Of a stretch of DNA of 64,000 bases, positions 36,077-48,785 are shown one piece after another. Location of the stretch: positions 124,001-188,000 of the forward strand of contig NZ_VCHX02000083.1 of the NCBI RefSeq assembly GCF_005768555.2, given 5' to 3'. The stretch comes from Streptomyces sporangiiformans (GTDB taxonomy: Bacteria > Actinomycetota > Actinomycetes > Streptomycetales > Streptomycetaceae). The translations under genes were made by a program, and so were the position numbers. The first letter of the stretch is position 1. Each line of letters begins with the position of its first letter. The notes below the pieces were generated by a model. That model had not been told where the DNA came from. It saw only the letters and a program-made list of their open reading frames with translations, and did not search any database.

Positions 36077-36481
36077 TCATTCGAGGAACAGCGAACCGGT
36101 GGGCTCCTGATGGCCGGAGACGGTGTGCCAGTAATCGCGGGTCTCCACGGCCAGACCGGCCGTGTCGAAGCGTACGAAGACACAGCCGGCCAGCGTCGAG
36201 GGGTCCTCGCCCTCCTGGGCGAGGACCCGGAACTCGGCGACCGCGAGGCCGTGCCCGCCGATCACCGGTGGACCGAACCGCACCTCGACGACCCGCTCGT
36301 CCGCGAAGGACCAGCGCAGGTACTCGGCGAGCTCGGCACGTCCGCGATGCGGCTCGCGGAACGGCATCGACCGGTGGACGCAGGCGTCCGCGTACAGCGC
36401 CAGCAGCGCGTCCACGTCGTGCTCCGCCCAGGCCCGCTCCCAGACCCGTACGAACCGTTCGGCCGCCTCGCTGGTCTCCAT
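36077..36481 (-). CDS. SnoaL/NTF2-like protein
   Basis: Product of 134 residues with the cone-shaped NTF2-like fold: ERFVRVWERAWAEHDVDALLALYADAC at the N-terminus (helix then strand), SMPFREPHRGRAEL, and a Phe/Trp-lined pocket. No catalytic residues typical of SnoaL cyclases can be assigned. The ATG at 36481 follows GGAG; a TTG five codons earlier would overlap the preceding gene. It lies 11 bp after the CE7 esterase gene, so they are likely cotranscribed. Confidence 0.8.
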   Translation of the reverse strand: METSEAAERFVRVWERAWAEHDVDALLALYADACVHRSMPFREPHRGRAELAEYLRWSFADERVVEVRFGPPVIGGHGLAVAEFRVLAQEGEDPSTLAGCVFVRFDTAGLAVETRDYWHTVSGHQEPTGSLFLE

Positions 36482-36492
36482 CGAGTTCTCCG

Positions 36493-37461
36493 TCAAAGAC
36501 GCGAGGGCAGCCAGCTGAGCTTGGCCGCCTCCTGGTAAGGGCCCCCGCCCTCATGGTCGTTGAACTCGTAGACCTCGATCTCCTTGTCGTCGTGCGGCCA
36601 CGCGTTGAACGCGGCGAACACCGTCGACGGCGGGCAGGTCTGGTCCTCCAGGGCCGCCGAGAACAGGGCGGGCGCCCGGCCGCGCGCCGCGAAGTGCACG
36701 CCGTCGAAGTAGGAGAGCGTGCGCCGCACCTGCTCGGTGCGGCCCCGGTGCGTCTTGAGGTAGTTGCCGATCTCCCGGTACGGGTCCCGGTCCGTCAGCG
36801 TCGTCGCGCGCGGGAAGTCGCACAGGAACGGCACGTCCGGGGCGACCGCCGCCAGGTCGGGTACGAGACCGCCGACGGCGATCGCGATGCCGCCGCCCTG
36901 GCTGGAGCCGATCGCCGCGGTGCGCGAGGCGTCGACCAGCGGATGCGACCGGGCCGCCTCCACGGCCCGTACCCCGTCGGTGAACACACGCCGGTAGTAG
37001 TAGCCCTCGGGGTCGTCGACACCACGGGTCATGAACCCGGGATACGCGGGCGAACTGCCCACCGGATCCGGTGTCCCGCCGCCACCACCCCAGGCACTGC
37101 CCTGACCGCGGGTGTCCATCACGAAATGCGCGAAGCCTGCCGAGGCCCACAGCAGATGGGTGTGCGGCAGGCCGCGTCCACCTCCGTACCCTATGAACTC
37201 GACGACGGCGGGGCGCGGCGTGTCCGACCCGGCAGGCAGAGTCAGCCAGCCCTTCACCGGGTGACCGCCGAACCCGGCGAACGTGACGTCGTACACCTTC
37301 ACGGTCTTCAGGTGTGTCTCGACCGGCTCGAACCGTGCGTCCAGCTCATGCTCGCGCGTCCCCTGCAGGGTCTTGGCCCAGAAGGCGTCGAAGTCCTCGG
37401 GCTCGACGGACGCGCTGCGGTAGCTCCGGAGCTGGTCCAGGGGCAGGTCGAACAAGGCCAT
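36493..37461 (-). CDS. CE7-family acetylxylan esterase/cephalosporin deacetylase
   Basis: Deacetylase of 322 residues, cytoplasmic (no signal peptide). The CE7 signature triplet is present: RGQG (118-121), GSSQG with nucleophile Ser187, and His-Glu at 303-304 with Asp273 as the acid. The family removes acetyl groups from small xylo-oligosaccharides and cephalosporin C. AGGCGGT lies before the ATG. It heads a two-gene unit with the NTF2-like gene. Confidence 0.92.
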   Translation of the reverse strand: MALFDLPLDQLRSYRSASVEPEDFDAFWAKTLQGTREHELDARFEPVETHLKTVKVYDVTFAGFGGHPVKGWLTLPAGSDTPRPAVVEFIGYGGGRGLPHTHLLWASAGFAHFVMDTRGQGSAWGGGGGTPDPVGSSPAYPGFMTRGVDDPEGYYYRRVFTDGVRAVEAARSHPLVDASRTAAIGSSQGGGIAIAVGGLVPDLAAVAPDVPFLCDFPRATTLTDRDPYREIGNYLKTHRGRTEQVRRTLSYFDGVHFAARGRAPALFSAALEDQTCPPSTVFAAFNAWPHDDKEIEVYEFNDHEGGGPYQEAAKLSWLPSRL

Positions 37462-37560
37462 GAATGACCGCCTTTACGGATCAAGGTCAAGGATGCGGAT
37501 GATCACACGGTACGGGCGGTGTCGGCGGGCCGCCAGGCCTTATCCGGGCGGGTGGGCAGC

Positions 37561-38145
37561 TCAAGCCCAGCGCCGCTGCCACTCGGGTCCCGTACGCGCC
37601 CACTCGGCTTCCCACTCGGCCATGCGGTGCCGGAGGGCCACACGGCCGACCACGAAGTGCGCGGCCAGGACGACGGCCGCGGTGCCGCCGGCCGCGCACG
37701 CACCCGCCGCCACCGTGCGCTGCCAGATCACGGTGCTGTCCGCCGGGGCCGCGACGATCCGGCCACGGGCGTCCAGCCAGACATCGGTCCGCTCGCCGGC
37801 GCGTGTGCCGGCCGGAACCAGAGCCTCGCCGGTGCGCGGCCGCTCGCCGGGTTCGGCCCAGCGCACGGTGACCTGGGAGGTGGGCTGTTTGTCGCCCTCA
37901 GAAGTGGGCACCGCGGTCGACGCGTGCTCGGTGACCTCGGCCGACACCCGATGGCGTTCGGCCCGCTGCTCCTCGGCCGCGGCCCTCGCTCCGTCGTACA
38001 CGTGCCGCCCCGTGGCAAGCCCCGCCAGCGGGGCGCCGACGCACAGCAGCACGGCGACGACAAAGGTCGTCCACGCCTTCACCACGTCGCAGCGGCGGCG
38101 CAGTGGATTGCGTCGCCGGCGCCGGCCGCGGATCCGCGTGACCAT
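37561..38145 (-). CDS. Rv1733c-family membrane protein
   Basis: Product of 194 residues with an Arg-rich cytoplasmic start, a transmembrane helix near 25-45, an external domain (VTVRWAEPGERPRTGEALV, then DVWLDARGRIVAAP) and a second helix near 145-165. This layout matches the Rv1733c family, whose Mycobacterium member belongs to the hypoxia-induced DosR regulon. In this window the dormancy-like cluster is 26 kb away, so the link is only thematic. Function unknown. Confidence 0.82.
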   Translation of the reverse strand: MVTRIRGRRRRRNPLRRRCDVVKAWTTFVVAVLLCVGAPLAGLATGRHVYDGARAAAEEQRAERHRVSAEVTEHASTAVPTSEGDKQPTSQVTVRWAEPGERPRTGEALVPAGTRAGERTDVWLDARGRIVAAPADSTVIWQRTVAAGACAAGGTAAVVLAAHFVVGRVALRHRMAEWEAEWARTGPEWQRRWA

Positions 38146-38227
38146 GCCCCTGCCTCCTCATCGCTCGTCCCCGGCCGGCGTCGTTCGTCGTGCCGCGCCG
38201 GACCGGGCAGTCAGCCTTCGTACGCCG

Positions 38228-38260
38228 CCCGAGTTCCCCGCAGGGGCGGAGGGACTCGGG
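38228..38260 (-). terminator. Hairpin terminator
   Basis: Inverted repeat CCCGAGT...ACTCGGG with further G-C pairs inside, downstream of the ferredoxin-reductase-type gene on the minus strand. It likely ends the two-gene molybdenum oxidoreductase unit. Confidence 0.5.
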
Positions 38261-38311
38261 TGAGATGTGTCCGATTCCCGGGGGTGGTGTCCTCCCGGGC
38301 GGGGCCGCTGG

Positions 38312-39074
38312 TCAGCCGAAGCGTTCGATCCGGATACGGTCCACCGGCTGACCTGCGGCGACCAGCAGTCGTGAGGCGTGCTCGGCGAACCCGTTGGAGC
38401 CGCACACGTAGGCTTCCCACCCGCGCTCCGGCCGGTCGGCCAGGAGCGTGGCCACCTGCGCGGCCGACAGGCGCCCCACGGGTACGCCCCGGGGAGCGCT
38501 GCGGGTGAACACGGGTGTGGTCTCGGCGCCGTACTCCGACGCGTAGATCAAGTCCTCGGGGCCACGCGCCGAGACGAGCAGGCGCAGCGGAACGGACAGC
38601 TCGCGCGCGCGATGGTGGCGGAGCATCGACATCAGCGGTACGACGCCGGAGCCCGCGCCGACGAGCAGGGCGGGCCGGTCCCCGGTCCAGGCGAAGAAAC
38701 CGCTGTGCGGCCCGCGCACCTCGACCGTGTCGCCCGGCTTCGCGACCGTGTGGAACCAGCCGGAGACCTCGCCGCCCTCGACATGGTCCAGGGTGAGCTC
38801 GATGTGCCCGGCGTCGTCGGGCGGCGACGCGACCGAGTAGTGCCGCTGGGCGACGTAGCCGTCCTCCGCCGTGAGCCGCAGCATCAGGTGCTGGCCGGGC
38901 ACATGACCGTGCCAGCCGGGCACGGCGAACCGGAAGGTGGCCGCGCGAGGAGTCTCGCGGCGGATCTCGGTGAGCGTGGCACGCTGCCAGGTGGTCGCCG
39001 TGTCCGTGTTCACAGCGATCCGGCCGGGCACGGCGAACCGGGTCGGGGGCGTGAAGGTCTTGGTCGGCTCGGTC

Positions 39075-39082
<8 letters not shown>
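38312..39082 (-). CDS. Ferredoxin-NADP reductase-like FAD oxidoreductase
   Basis: Product of 256 residues with an FAD-binding barrel (RHYSVASPPDD, the RxYS motif) and an NAD(P)-binding domain (LLVGAGSGVVPLMSMLRHH, then YVCGSNGFAEHASRLL). No 2Fe-2S domain, so it passes electrons to a separate partner. Its start overlaps the end of the molybdopterin enzyme gene by 8 nt. The pairing suggests it is the dedicated electron partner. Confidence 0.88.
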
Positions 39083-39680
<598 letters not shown>

Positions 39681-39861
39681 ACGGGTGGGTGCCTCCAGGC
39701 CGCGGGCAGCGGCCCTTGATCGCTGTGTACGCGTTCCACGGTACCTGCCCCGGTGCGGGGAATAGCCGCCCGGCGATCTTCCTTGGAAGCTGGTGCCGGG
39801 TCTGTGTGGTCTGCCCGGACGGCCCCACGGCCGGCGACAGTTCAGGAGAGTGAGGAAGCAG

Positions 39862-40782
39862 ATGCCCAAGGCGTACGTCTTCACGCGGTTCGGCGGCCCG
39901 GAGACCGAGGCCCTTGTCGACCAGGAACGGCCGAGTCCCGGGCCCGGCGAACTGCTGGTCGCCGTACGGGCGGCGGGCGTGAACCCGGTCGACTGGAAGC
40001 AGCGCAGCGGCTACGCCCGCCCGGGCCAGGTCGCGCGCGAGCTGCCCGCGGTGTTCGGCAACGAGGCGGCCGGGGTGGTGGAGGAGGTCGGCGAGGGGGT
40101 CACCGGTTTCGCGGTCGGCGACGAGGTCTTCGGCAACCCGGTCGCGGGCGGATACGCCGCGTACGCGCTGCTGCCCGTCGCGGTGACCGCCCACAAGCCC
40201 GAGGAGATCTCCTTCACGGACGCGGCCGCCCTGCCGGTCGCGGCGGCGACCGCGTACGACGGCATCCGCCAACTCGACCTGCCGGCCGGCGCGACCCTGC
40301 TGATCACGGGCGTGGGCGGTGGCGTGGGAGTGGCGGCCGCCCAGATCGCGCGCGCCTTCGGGCTGAAGGTCGTGGGGACGGCGAGCGCGGGCAAGAAGGA
40401 CTTCGTCGAGTCGCTCGGAGCCGTGCACGTGCCCTCGGGACCGGACTTCGTGGCGGGCGTAAGGGCCGCGGCACCGGACGGCGTGGACGCGGTCTACGAC
40501 CTGATCGGCGGCGAGGTGCTCGAAGCCGCGGCGGAACTCCTCGCCGACCGCACGAAGTTGATCACCGCGGGCGGCAAGGACATCGTGGGCCGACTCGGAG
40601 GCGCCGCGGTCGCCCGGGCCCGTACCGCCGCGATCCTCGACGAGGTGGCACGACTCGTGGTCGACGGCAAGTTGAACCCGTTGGTCACCCAGACGTTCCC
40701 CTTGGCCCGCGCCGCGGAGGCGTTGCGGACCGTGGAGGACGGCCACGCACGCGGGAAGATCGTGATCGAGGTCGTCGGCTGA
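39862..40782 (+). CDS. NADP-dependent quinone oxidoreductase-like MDR enzyme
   Basis: Zinc-independent medium-chain reductase of 306 residues. The start KAYVFTRFGGPE, the NEAAGVVEEVG segment and the Rossmann loop TGVGGGVGVAAAQIA match the QOR branch. No zinc-binding Cys cluster is present. The ATG follows a GAGGAAG site. A strong hairpin terminator follows the gene. Likely reduces quinones or enones; the physiological substrate is unknown. Confidence 0.87.
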   Translation: MPKAYVFTRFGGPETEALVDQERPSPGPGELLVAVRAAGVNPVDWKQRSGYARPGQVARELPAVFGNEAAGVVEEVGEGVTGFAVGDEVFGNPVAGGYAAYALLPVAVTAHKPEEISFTDAAALPVAAATAYDGIRQLDLPAGATLLITGVGGGVGVAAAQIARAFGLKVVGTASAGKKDFVESLGAVHVPSGPDFVAGVRAAAPDGVDAVYDLIGGEVLEAAAELLADRTKLITAGGKDIVGRLGGAAVARARTAAILDEVARLVVDGKLNPLVTQTFPLARAAEALRTVEDGHARGKIVIEVVG

Positions 40783-40821
40783 GGCTGTGGTGGGGCGGTC
40801 CGTCGGGCATCCGGTGGGACC

Positions 40822-40856
40822 AGGGCCTGTCCGGCGCATCAGGTTCGACAGGCCCT
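40822..40856 (+). terminator. Intrinsic-type terminator hairpin
   Basis: Perfect 10-bp stem (AGGGCCTGTC, then GACAGGCCCT) with a 15-nt loop, 40 bp after the quinone-oxidoreductase-like gene. No U tract follows, as is common in streptomycetes. Confidence 0.7.
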
Positions 40857-40942
40857 GCGTGACGGTGCCTGCCACCGTGTAATGTTGCCGTCCGGCTGGC
40901 GCGGACCGCCCCAGCCCCGCATGGACCGAGGAGGTGAGCCCC

Positions 40943-41036
40943 ATTACCGCTGTGTCAGTTCGGGTGCTCTCGCCTCGAGGTGTCGCCGTCGCCAGGTGAC
41001 CCGGAGAGTGCCCTTCGGGTTCCGAAAGGCTCTCGG
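40943..41036 (+). promoter_or_regulatory. Possible leader peptide plus hairpin before the PrmC-like gene
   Basis: A GAGGAGG site is followed 7 nt later by an open frame starting ATT-ACC and ending TGA at 40997-40999, coding 18 residues (TAVSVRVLSPRGVAVAR after the first). Immediately after is a hairpin: GAGAG at 41004 with CTCTC at 41030-41034, and an inner CCTTCGG/CCGAAAGG. The hairpin ends 5 nt before the methyltransferase ATG, which has no ribosome site of its own outside it. This is the layout of ribosome-mediated attenuation. The ATT start is unusual and makes this tentative. Confidence 0.4.
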
Positions 41037-41041
41037 CTTCC

Positions 41042-43988
<2,947 letters not shown>

Positions 43989-44073
43989 CCGCCCCGTAGC
44001 GGTCCTCCGGTCCACGAACGCACGCTCTTCGGCGGCACGAGTGTGCCCTCGCCGGCGTACCTAGGATGACTCC

Positions 44074-44628
44074 ATGTCACTCCCGCACGCGATCCTCACC
44101 GCCCTGCTCGAAAAGCCGTCGTCGGGCCTTGACCTGACCCGGCGTTTCGACAAGTCGATCGGCTACTTCTGGTCGGCGACGCATCAGCAGATCTATCGCG
44201 AGCTGGGCAAACTGGAGGCCGAGGGCTACATCCGGGCCCTCCCGTCGCAGCAGCCGGCCCGGGGGCAGAAGAAGAGCTACGAAGTCCTGCCCGCGGGCCG
44301 CGCAGAACTCGCCCGCTGGACCGCCGCGTCCCAGGACCCGAAGCCCCTGCGCGACACGCTGCTGCTGCGCCTGCGCGCCGCGGCGGTGGTCGGCACGGAG
44401 GGTATCGAGGCGGACCTGCGCCGCCATCTCGAGCTGCATCAGCGGCAGTTGGCGGAGTACGAGGAGATCCAGCAGCGGGACTTCCCACCGGGACGAGACG
44501 CGCCGCAGGATCGCCTCCAGCACCTCATCCTGCGCGCCGGGATCGACCTGGAGACCTTCTGGACCCAGTGGCTGACCCATGCGCTGGAGGAGTTCGGCCG
44601 GCTGGCCGCGGAGGGTCCGGCTTCCTGA
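44074..44628 (+). CDS. PadR-family transcriptional regulator
   Basis: Regulator of 184 residues with the PadR winged helix (ILTALLEKPSSGLDLTRRFDKS, then THQQIYRELGKLEAEGYI) and a C-terminal helical Vir-type dimerisation domain (HLELHQRQLAEYEEIQ). PadR proteins repress detoxification or phenolic-acid genes and release DNA on ligand binding. It lies 85 bp after the dienoyl-reductase gene in the same direction, so it probably controls it. A strong terminator follows. Confidence 0.88.
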   Translation: MSLPHAILTALLEKPSSGLDLTRRFDKSIGYFWSATHQQIYRELGKLEAEGYIRALPSQQPARGQKKSYEVLPAGRAELARWTAASQDPKPLRDTLLLRLRAAAVVGTEGIEADLRRHLELHQRQLAEYEEIQQRDFPPGRDAPQDRLQHLILRAGIDLETFWTQWLTHALEEFGRLAAEGPAS

Positions 44629-44656
44629 TACGCCGCCGCCCTGAAGGGAGCGGGTT

Positions 44657-44689
44657 GCCCGGCTCCCTGTCCGCGACAGGGAGCCGGGC
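44657..44689. terminator. Bidirectional terminator
   Basis: A 15-bp perfect stem with a 3-nt loop (GCCCGGCTCCCTGTC, CGC, then its complement) lies between the convergent PadR gene and the surface-protein gene. Confidence 0.8.
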
Positions 44690-44700
44690 CTCCGGCGTCA

Positions 44701-45243
44701 TCAGAGGCGGTGAGGCTTGGACCGGCGGCGCAGGACCCAGACCGTGGCCACGACCCCCGTCGTGACCAGGACTCCGCCTGCCACATAAGTGATCGTGCTG
44801 AAGTCCTTGAAGGAGCCGCCCACCCCGCCCATGATTCCGCGCGTCGGCGAGGGCGAAGGCGACCGCGTGGCCGTCGCGGAGATCGTGGGGCTCGTGGTGG
44901 GGGAGACGGTGATGGACTGGGTGCCCGCCGTCGTGCCGTTCGCACAGACCACGATGACGGTGTACGTGCCCGCGCTGACCCCCGACCAGGAGGCGCTCTG
45001 GCTGCTGCTGCCGCCGGAAAGCGGCACCTGGCGCCCCTGGGTGAAGTTGACCTGGCCGCTGGAGAGCAGCGAGGCACTGCCGCCGGTGGTGCACACGGTG
45101 GTGTTCACCTGGACCGTCGAGCCGTTGGCGGTCACGGTGATCTGCGTGTTCACCGCGGCGGCGGGCACGGCGGTCAAGGTCAGCGGCAGCGCCGCGGCCG
45201 CCACGGTCAGGCCGGAGCGGACGAGCATCTGTTTAGTACGCAT
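44701..45243 (-). CDS. Secreted, membrane-anchored small surface protein
   Basis: Product of 180 residues, family not recognised. A signal peptide ends near AVPAAA. The exported part is a Thr/Ser-rich beta domain of about 90 residues with two Cys (TTVCTTGG and VVCANGTT), probably a disulfide. A Thr/Ser/Pro stretch leads to a C-terminal helix followed by RRRSKPHRL, which anchors it to the membrane. GGAGGG precedes the ATG. It looks like a small exported Ig-like protein; no partner is visible nearby. Confidence 0.75.
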   Translation of the reverse strand: MRTKQMLVRSGLTVAAAALPLTLTAVPAAAVNTQITVTANGSTVQVNTTVCTTGGSASLLSSGQVNFTQGRQVPLSGGSSSQSASWSGVSAGTYTVIVVCANGTTAGTQSITVSPTTSPTISATATRSPSPSPTRGIMGGVGGSFKDFSTITYVAGGVLVTTGVVATVWVLRRRSKPHRL

Positions 45244-45437
45244 ATGACTGCCCTCCGACGGCACGGTTGGCGGTACATCCCATGCGCCGCCGAGGGTTGG
45301 GAAACGCCCGTGCTGCCTTCGGAACGAGCCAACGTGTCCTTGCCCGGCTCCGCATGCGGGCCGGGACCGGGCAGGTGACGGATTCCTTCGTCCGGCGGAC
45401 CATGGATGGCGTGTGGCGGCACCCGTGACCGCCTCAC

Positions 45438-45872
45438 TCACACCTTCCGATAGGCGTACGCCTCCGAAGCCGCCGCCTCCACCGCCGCCAGGTCCGCTCC
45501 CGCCGACGCGGTGACGACCGCGGCGACGGCGCCCTCGACGAACGGGGCGTCCACGAGGCGGGTGCGGGCGGGGAGCTCGTCGCCTTCGGCGAGGAGCGTC
45601 TTGACCGTGAGGACGGCACTGCCGAGGTCGGTGAGGACGGCGACACCGGCGCCGCGGTCCACGGAGGCGGCCGCGGCGGAGATCAGCTCGGCGCTGGTGC
45701 CGAAGCCCCCGCCCTCGATGCCGCCCGCCGGGGCCACCGGAGCGGTCGTGCCGCCGCCGGCGAGCCCGGCCGCCAGCTCGGCGACCGAGGCGGCCACCGC
45801 GGCGCTGTGCGACACGAGCACGATCCCCACCAGCTTCTCCGCGCCCGCCGAGCCCCTCGCCGCGTCACTCAT
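45438..45872 (-). CDS. dhaM: Dihydroxyacetone kinase phosphoryl-donor subunit DhaM
   Basis: EIIA-mannose-like subunit of 144 residues. His22 in VLVSHSAAVA is the phosphorylated residue, fed by PTS HPr. The chain holds just the EIIA domain, without the HPr or EI extensions of the E. coli DhaM, as in other Gram-positives. Its start overlaps the dhaL stop region by 8 nt. Part of the minus-strand dhaK-dhaL-dhaM operon. Confidence 0.92.
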   Translation of the reverse strand: MSDAARGSAGAEKLVGIVLVSHSAAVAASVAELAAGLAGGGTTAPVAPAGGIEGGGFGTSAELISAAAASVDRGAGVAVLTDLGSAVLTVKTLLAEGDELPARTRLVDAPFVEGAVAAVVTASAGADLAAVEAAASEAYAYRKV

Positions 45873-46464
45873 CGGCCGCCTCCGCGAGCGCCGCGAGAAG
45901 GAGCGCCGAGGAGGTGGCACCGGGATCCTGATGCCCGATGCTCCGCTCGCCCAGATAGCTCGCCCTGCCCTTGCGGGCCTGCAGGGGCGTGGTGGCGAGG
46001 GCGCCCTCCTCGGCGGCGGCCCGCCCCGCGGCGAAGGACTCGCCGAGCGCGTCGACCGCGGGAACGAGCGCGTCGATCATGGTCTTGTCGCCGGGCGCCG
46101 CCCCGCCGAGCTGCATCACCGCCTCCACGCCGGTGCGCAGCGCGTGCGTGAGCTGTTCCTCGCTGACATCGGCCGCGTCACCGAGCGCCTTCCCGGTGCG
46201 GCGCAGCAACGTGCCGTACAACGGACCCGACGCACCTCCCACCGTCGAGATCAACTGCCGTCCGGCCAGCGTGAGGACGGCGCCGGGCGTGTCCGGCGCC
46301 TCCTTCTCCAGCGCCGCCGCCACGGCGGTGAAGCCGCGCTGAAGGTTGCTGCCGTGGTCGGCGTCGCCGATCGGTGAGTCGAGGGCGGTGAGCCGTTCCG
46401 CCTCACGGTCGACGGACGCGGCGGTCGCCGCCATCCAGCGGCGGAAGAAGTCGGCGTCGAGCAC
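45865..46464 (-). CDS. dhaL: Dihydroxyacetone kinase ADP-binding subunit DhaL
   Basis: Subunit of 199 residues holding a tightly bound ADP that is re-phosphorylated by DhaM and donates phosphate to dihydroxyacetone on DhaK. The metal-binding signature DSPIGDADHG (29-38) contains the two key Asp, and TVGGASGPLYGT is the nucleotide loop. The GTG start at 46464 follows AGGAGAT. It lies 35 bp after dhaK. Confidence 0.92.
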   Translation of the reverse strand: MLDADFFRRWMAATAASVDREAERLTALDSPIGDADHGSNLQRGFTAVAAALEKEAPDTPGAVLTLAGRQLISTVGGASGPLYGTLLRRTGKALGDAADVSEEQLTHALRTGVEAVMQLGGAAPGDKTMIDALVPAVDALGESFAAGRAAAEEGALATTPLQARKGRASYLGERSIGHQDPGATSSALLLAALAEAADE

Positions 46465-46499
46465 AGGATCTCCTCGCGTGGTAAGGAAGTTGACCAGTC

Positions 46500-47492
46500 T
46501 CACATGCCCCAGCGCAGGCCCGCCGTCCGCACCGGAGCGTCCCACAGCCGCAGCAGGTCCTCATCGACCTGACACAGGGTCACCGAGGCTCCGGCCATGT
46601 CGAGCGAGGTGACGTAGTTGCCGACGAGCGTGCGCGCCACGGCGACACCGCGCTCGATCAGCACGCGCTGCACCTCGGCGTTGAAGCCGTACAGCTCCAG
46701 GAGCGGTGTCCCGCCCATGCCGTTGACCAGGACCAGGACCGGACTATCGGGGTTGAGGTCCTCCAGGACCGCGTTCACCGAGAAGTCGGCGATCTCCCGC
46801 GACGTCATCATCGCGCGCCGTTCCCGGCCGGGCTCGCCGTGGATCCCGATGCCCAACTCCAGCTCTCCGGCGGGGAGATCGAAGGTGGGGCTGCCCTTGG
46901 CCGGAGTGGTGCAAGCGCTCAGTGCGACGCCGAAGCTGCGGGAGTTCTCGTTGACCTGACGGGCCAGCGCCTCGACGCGCTCCAGCGGCTGTCCTTCCTG
47001 GGCCGCGGCGCCGGCGATCTTCTCCACGAACAGCGTCGCGCCGGTGCCTCGCCGCCCGGCGGTGTAGAGGCTGTCGGTCACGGCCACGTCGTCGTTGACG
47101 AGCACCTTGGCCACCTGGATGCCCTCGTCCTCGGCGAGTTCCGCGGCCATGTCGAAGTTGAGCACGTCACCGGTGTAGTTCTTCACGATGAACAACACCC
47201 CGGCACCGCTGTCCACAGCGGCCGCCGCCCGCACCATCTGGTCCGGCACCGGGCTGGTGAACACCTCGCCCGGACAGGCCGCGGACAGCATGCCCGGTCC
47301 CACGAATCCGCCGTGCAGCGGCTCGTGCCCCGACCCGCCGCCGGAGACGAGTCCCACTTGTCCGGCCACCGGAGCATCGCGCCGTACGATCACCCGGTTC
47401 TCCACATCCACGGTCAGCTCCGGGTGGGCGGCCGCCAGCCCCCGCAGCGCGTCCGCGACGACCGTCTCCGCGACGTTGATGAGCATCTTCAT
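46500..47492 (-). CDS. dhaK: Dihydroxyacetone kinase substrate subunit DhaK
   Basis: Subunit of 330 residues that binds dihydroxyacetone covalently. His218 in GIGIHGEPG forms the hemiaminal with the substrate carbonyl; GGGSGHEPLHGGF near 51 is the other conserved loop. GGAGG lies before the ATG. It is the first gene of dhaKLM. No glycerol dehydrogenase or DhaR-type activator is adjacent, so the dihydroxyacetone source is elsewhere. Confidence 0.94.
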   Translation of the reverse strand: MKMLINVAETVVADALRGLAAAHPELTVDVENRVIVRRDAPVAGQVGLVSGGGSGHEPLHGGFVGPGMLSAACPGEVFTSPVPDQMVRAAAAVDSGAGVLFIVKNYTGDVLNFDMAAELAEDEGIQVAKVLVNDDVAVTDSLYTAGRRGTGATLFVEKIAGAAAQEGQPLERVEALARQVNENSRSFGVALSACTTPAKGSPTFDLPAGELELGIGIHGEPGRERRAMMTSREIADFSVNAVLEDLNPDSPVLVLVNGMGGTPLLELYGFNAEVQRVLIERGVAVARTLVGNYVTSLDMAGASVTLCQVDEDLLRLWDAPVRTAGLRWGM

Positions 47493-47768
47493 GGGTGCCT
47501 CCTGGTGAGATGAGCCTCTGACATGTGTTTTTCGCGGGTGCAGACCTTGACGATGGGGCGTCAGATGCGGCTGACGTGTGGGGTTCCGGAAGTCTGCTCT
47601 CGGCAGTATCGATGCTGAGTGAGCGCGGGTCACGTGTGCGGACGCAGGCGGGCGTGCTGGAGCGTCAACCGTCTCTGCTGCCCAAGCCGCGCGTCCAGTA
47701 GAACTACGCGTGCCGGTGCGGGGAACAGCGCCCGGCGCGGCTTCGCCAACTCGTGGAGTGGAATTGAG

Positions 47769-48614
47769 ATGCCTGATGGATGGCAGTGGGACAGCACCCT
47801 GTTCCAGGGAAGCGCGGCCTACTACGAGCGCGGTCGCCTCCCGTACGCTCCGGGCTTTGCCGAAACACTGGCCACGGCCCTCGGCCTTGACGGCCGGGGC
47901 AGACTCCTCGACGTCGGCTGCGGCCCGGGCACCGTGCTGCTCGCGATGGCACGGTTCTTCACCGAGGCGGTTGGCGTCGACCCGGACGAGGACATGCTGG
48001 CCGAGGCCCAGCGACAGGCCAGGCGTCGCGGGGTGACCAACGCACGTTGGGCAGCCGCCCGCGCCGAGGATCTACCGGCGGGGCTGGGTGAGTTCCGGGT
48101 CGTGGTGTTCGCCCAGTCCTTCCACTGGACGGATCGCGATCGTGTCGCGGCGACCGTGCTGGAGATGCTGGAGCCGGGAGGCGCGTTCGTCCACATGGGC
48201 GACCTCAAGAATCCGCCCGCCGAACCGACGCCGCTGCCGTTGCCCGCACCCCCGTACGAAGAGATCAGCGATCTGGTGCGCCGGTACCTGGGCCCGGTGC
48301 GCCGCGCCGGGCAGGGGAAGCTCGTCAACGGCACGCCGAACCGGGAGGACCTCGTCGTGGAACGGGCCGGATTCGAGAACTTCCAACACCATGTGGTGCC
48401 GGCCGGGGAAGTGGTCGACCGCACCACGGACGACATCGTTGCGTGGGTGTTCTCCCGATCCGACTCCGCGCCGCACCTGTTCGGCGAAAGGCTGGAGGAT
48501 TTCGAGCGGGAGCTGCGCGCGGTGCTGCAGCAAGCGGCATCGGAGAACCGCTTCGCGGAGCGTCTTCCGGCAACCGAGATCATGACCTGGCGGAAACCAC
48601 ATGGTGAGCGGTGA
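47769..48614 (+). CDS. Class I SAM-dependent methyltransferase
   Basis: Product of 281 residues. LLDVGCGPGTVLLAMARFF is motif I, AVGVDPDEDMLAEAQ motif II, FAQSFHWTDRDRVAATVLEML and PGGAFVHMGDL follow. The QSFHW segment is typical of UbiE/YcgJ-like methyltransferases. A GGAG site about 10 nt upstream supports the ATG. It is divergent from dhaK and precedes the MFS-fusion gene by 171 bp. The substrate is unknown. Confidence 0.85.
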   Translation: MPDGWQWDSTLFQGSAAYYERGRLPYAPGFAETLATALGLDGRGRLLDVGCGPGTVLLAMARFFTEAVGVDPDEDMLAEAQRQARRRGVTNARWAAARAEDLPAGLGEFRVVVFAQSFHWTDRDRVAATVLEMLEPGGAFVHMGDLKNPPAEPTPLPLPAPPYEEISDLVRRYLGPVRRAGQGKLVNGTPNREDLVVERAGFENFQHHVVPAGEVVDRTTDDIVAWVFSRSDSAPHLFGERLEDFERELRAVLQQAASENRFAERLPATEIMTWRKPHGER

Positions 48615-48785
48615 CGCTCTCGGCCGGGATCATCATGTCGAGCCTGTCGGAAATCCTTCGCAATCCTGCTCCGGATGTCGGTTTTCCCAGTTCTGGAGGC
48701 TGTGGCTGGCTTCGAAGGAAGGGTGGCCGAAAGGTGTCGGCGTGTAAGCCGAGTGCGGCGTCGCCGCGCCACAAGGGAGTGTTCC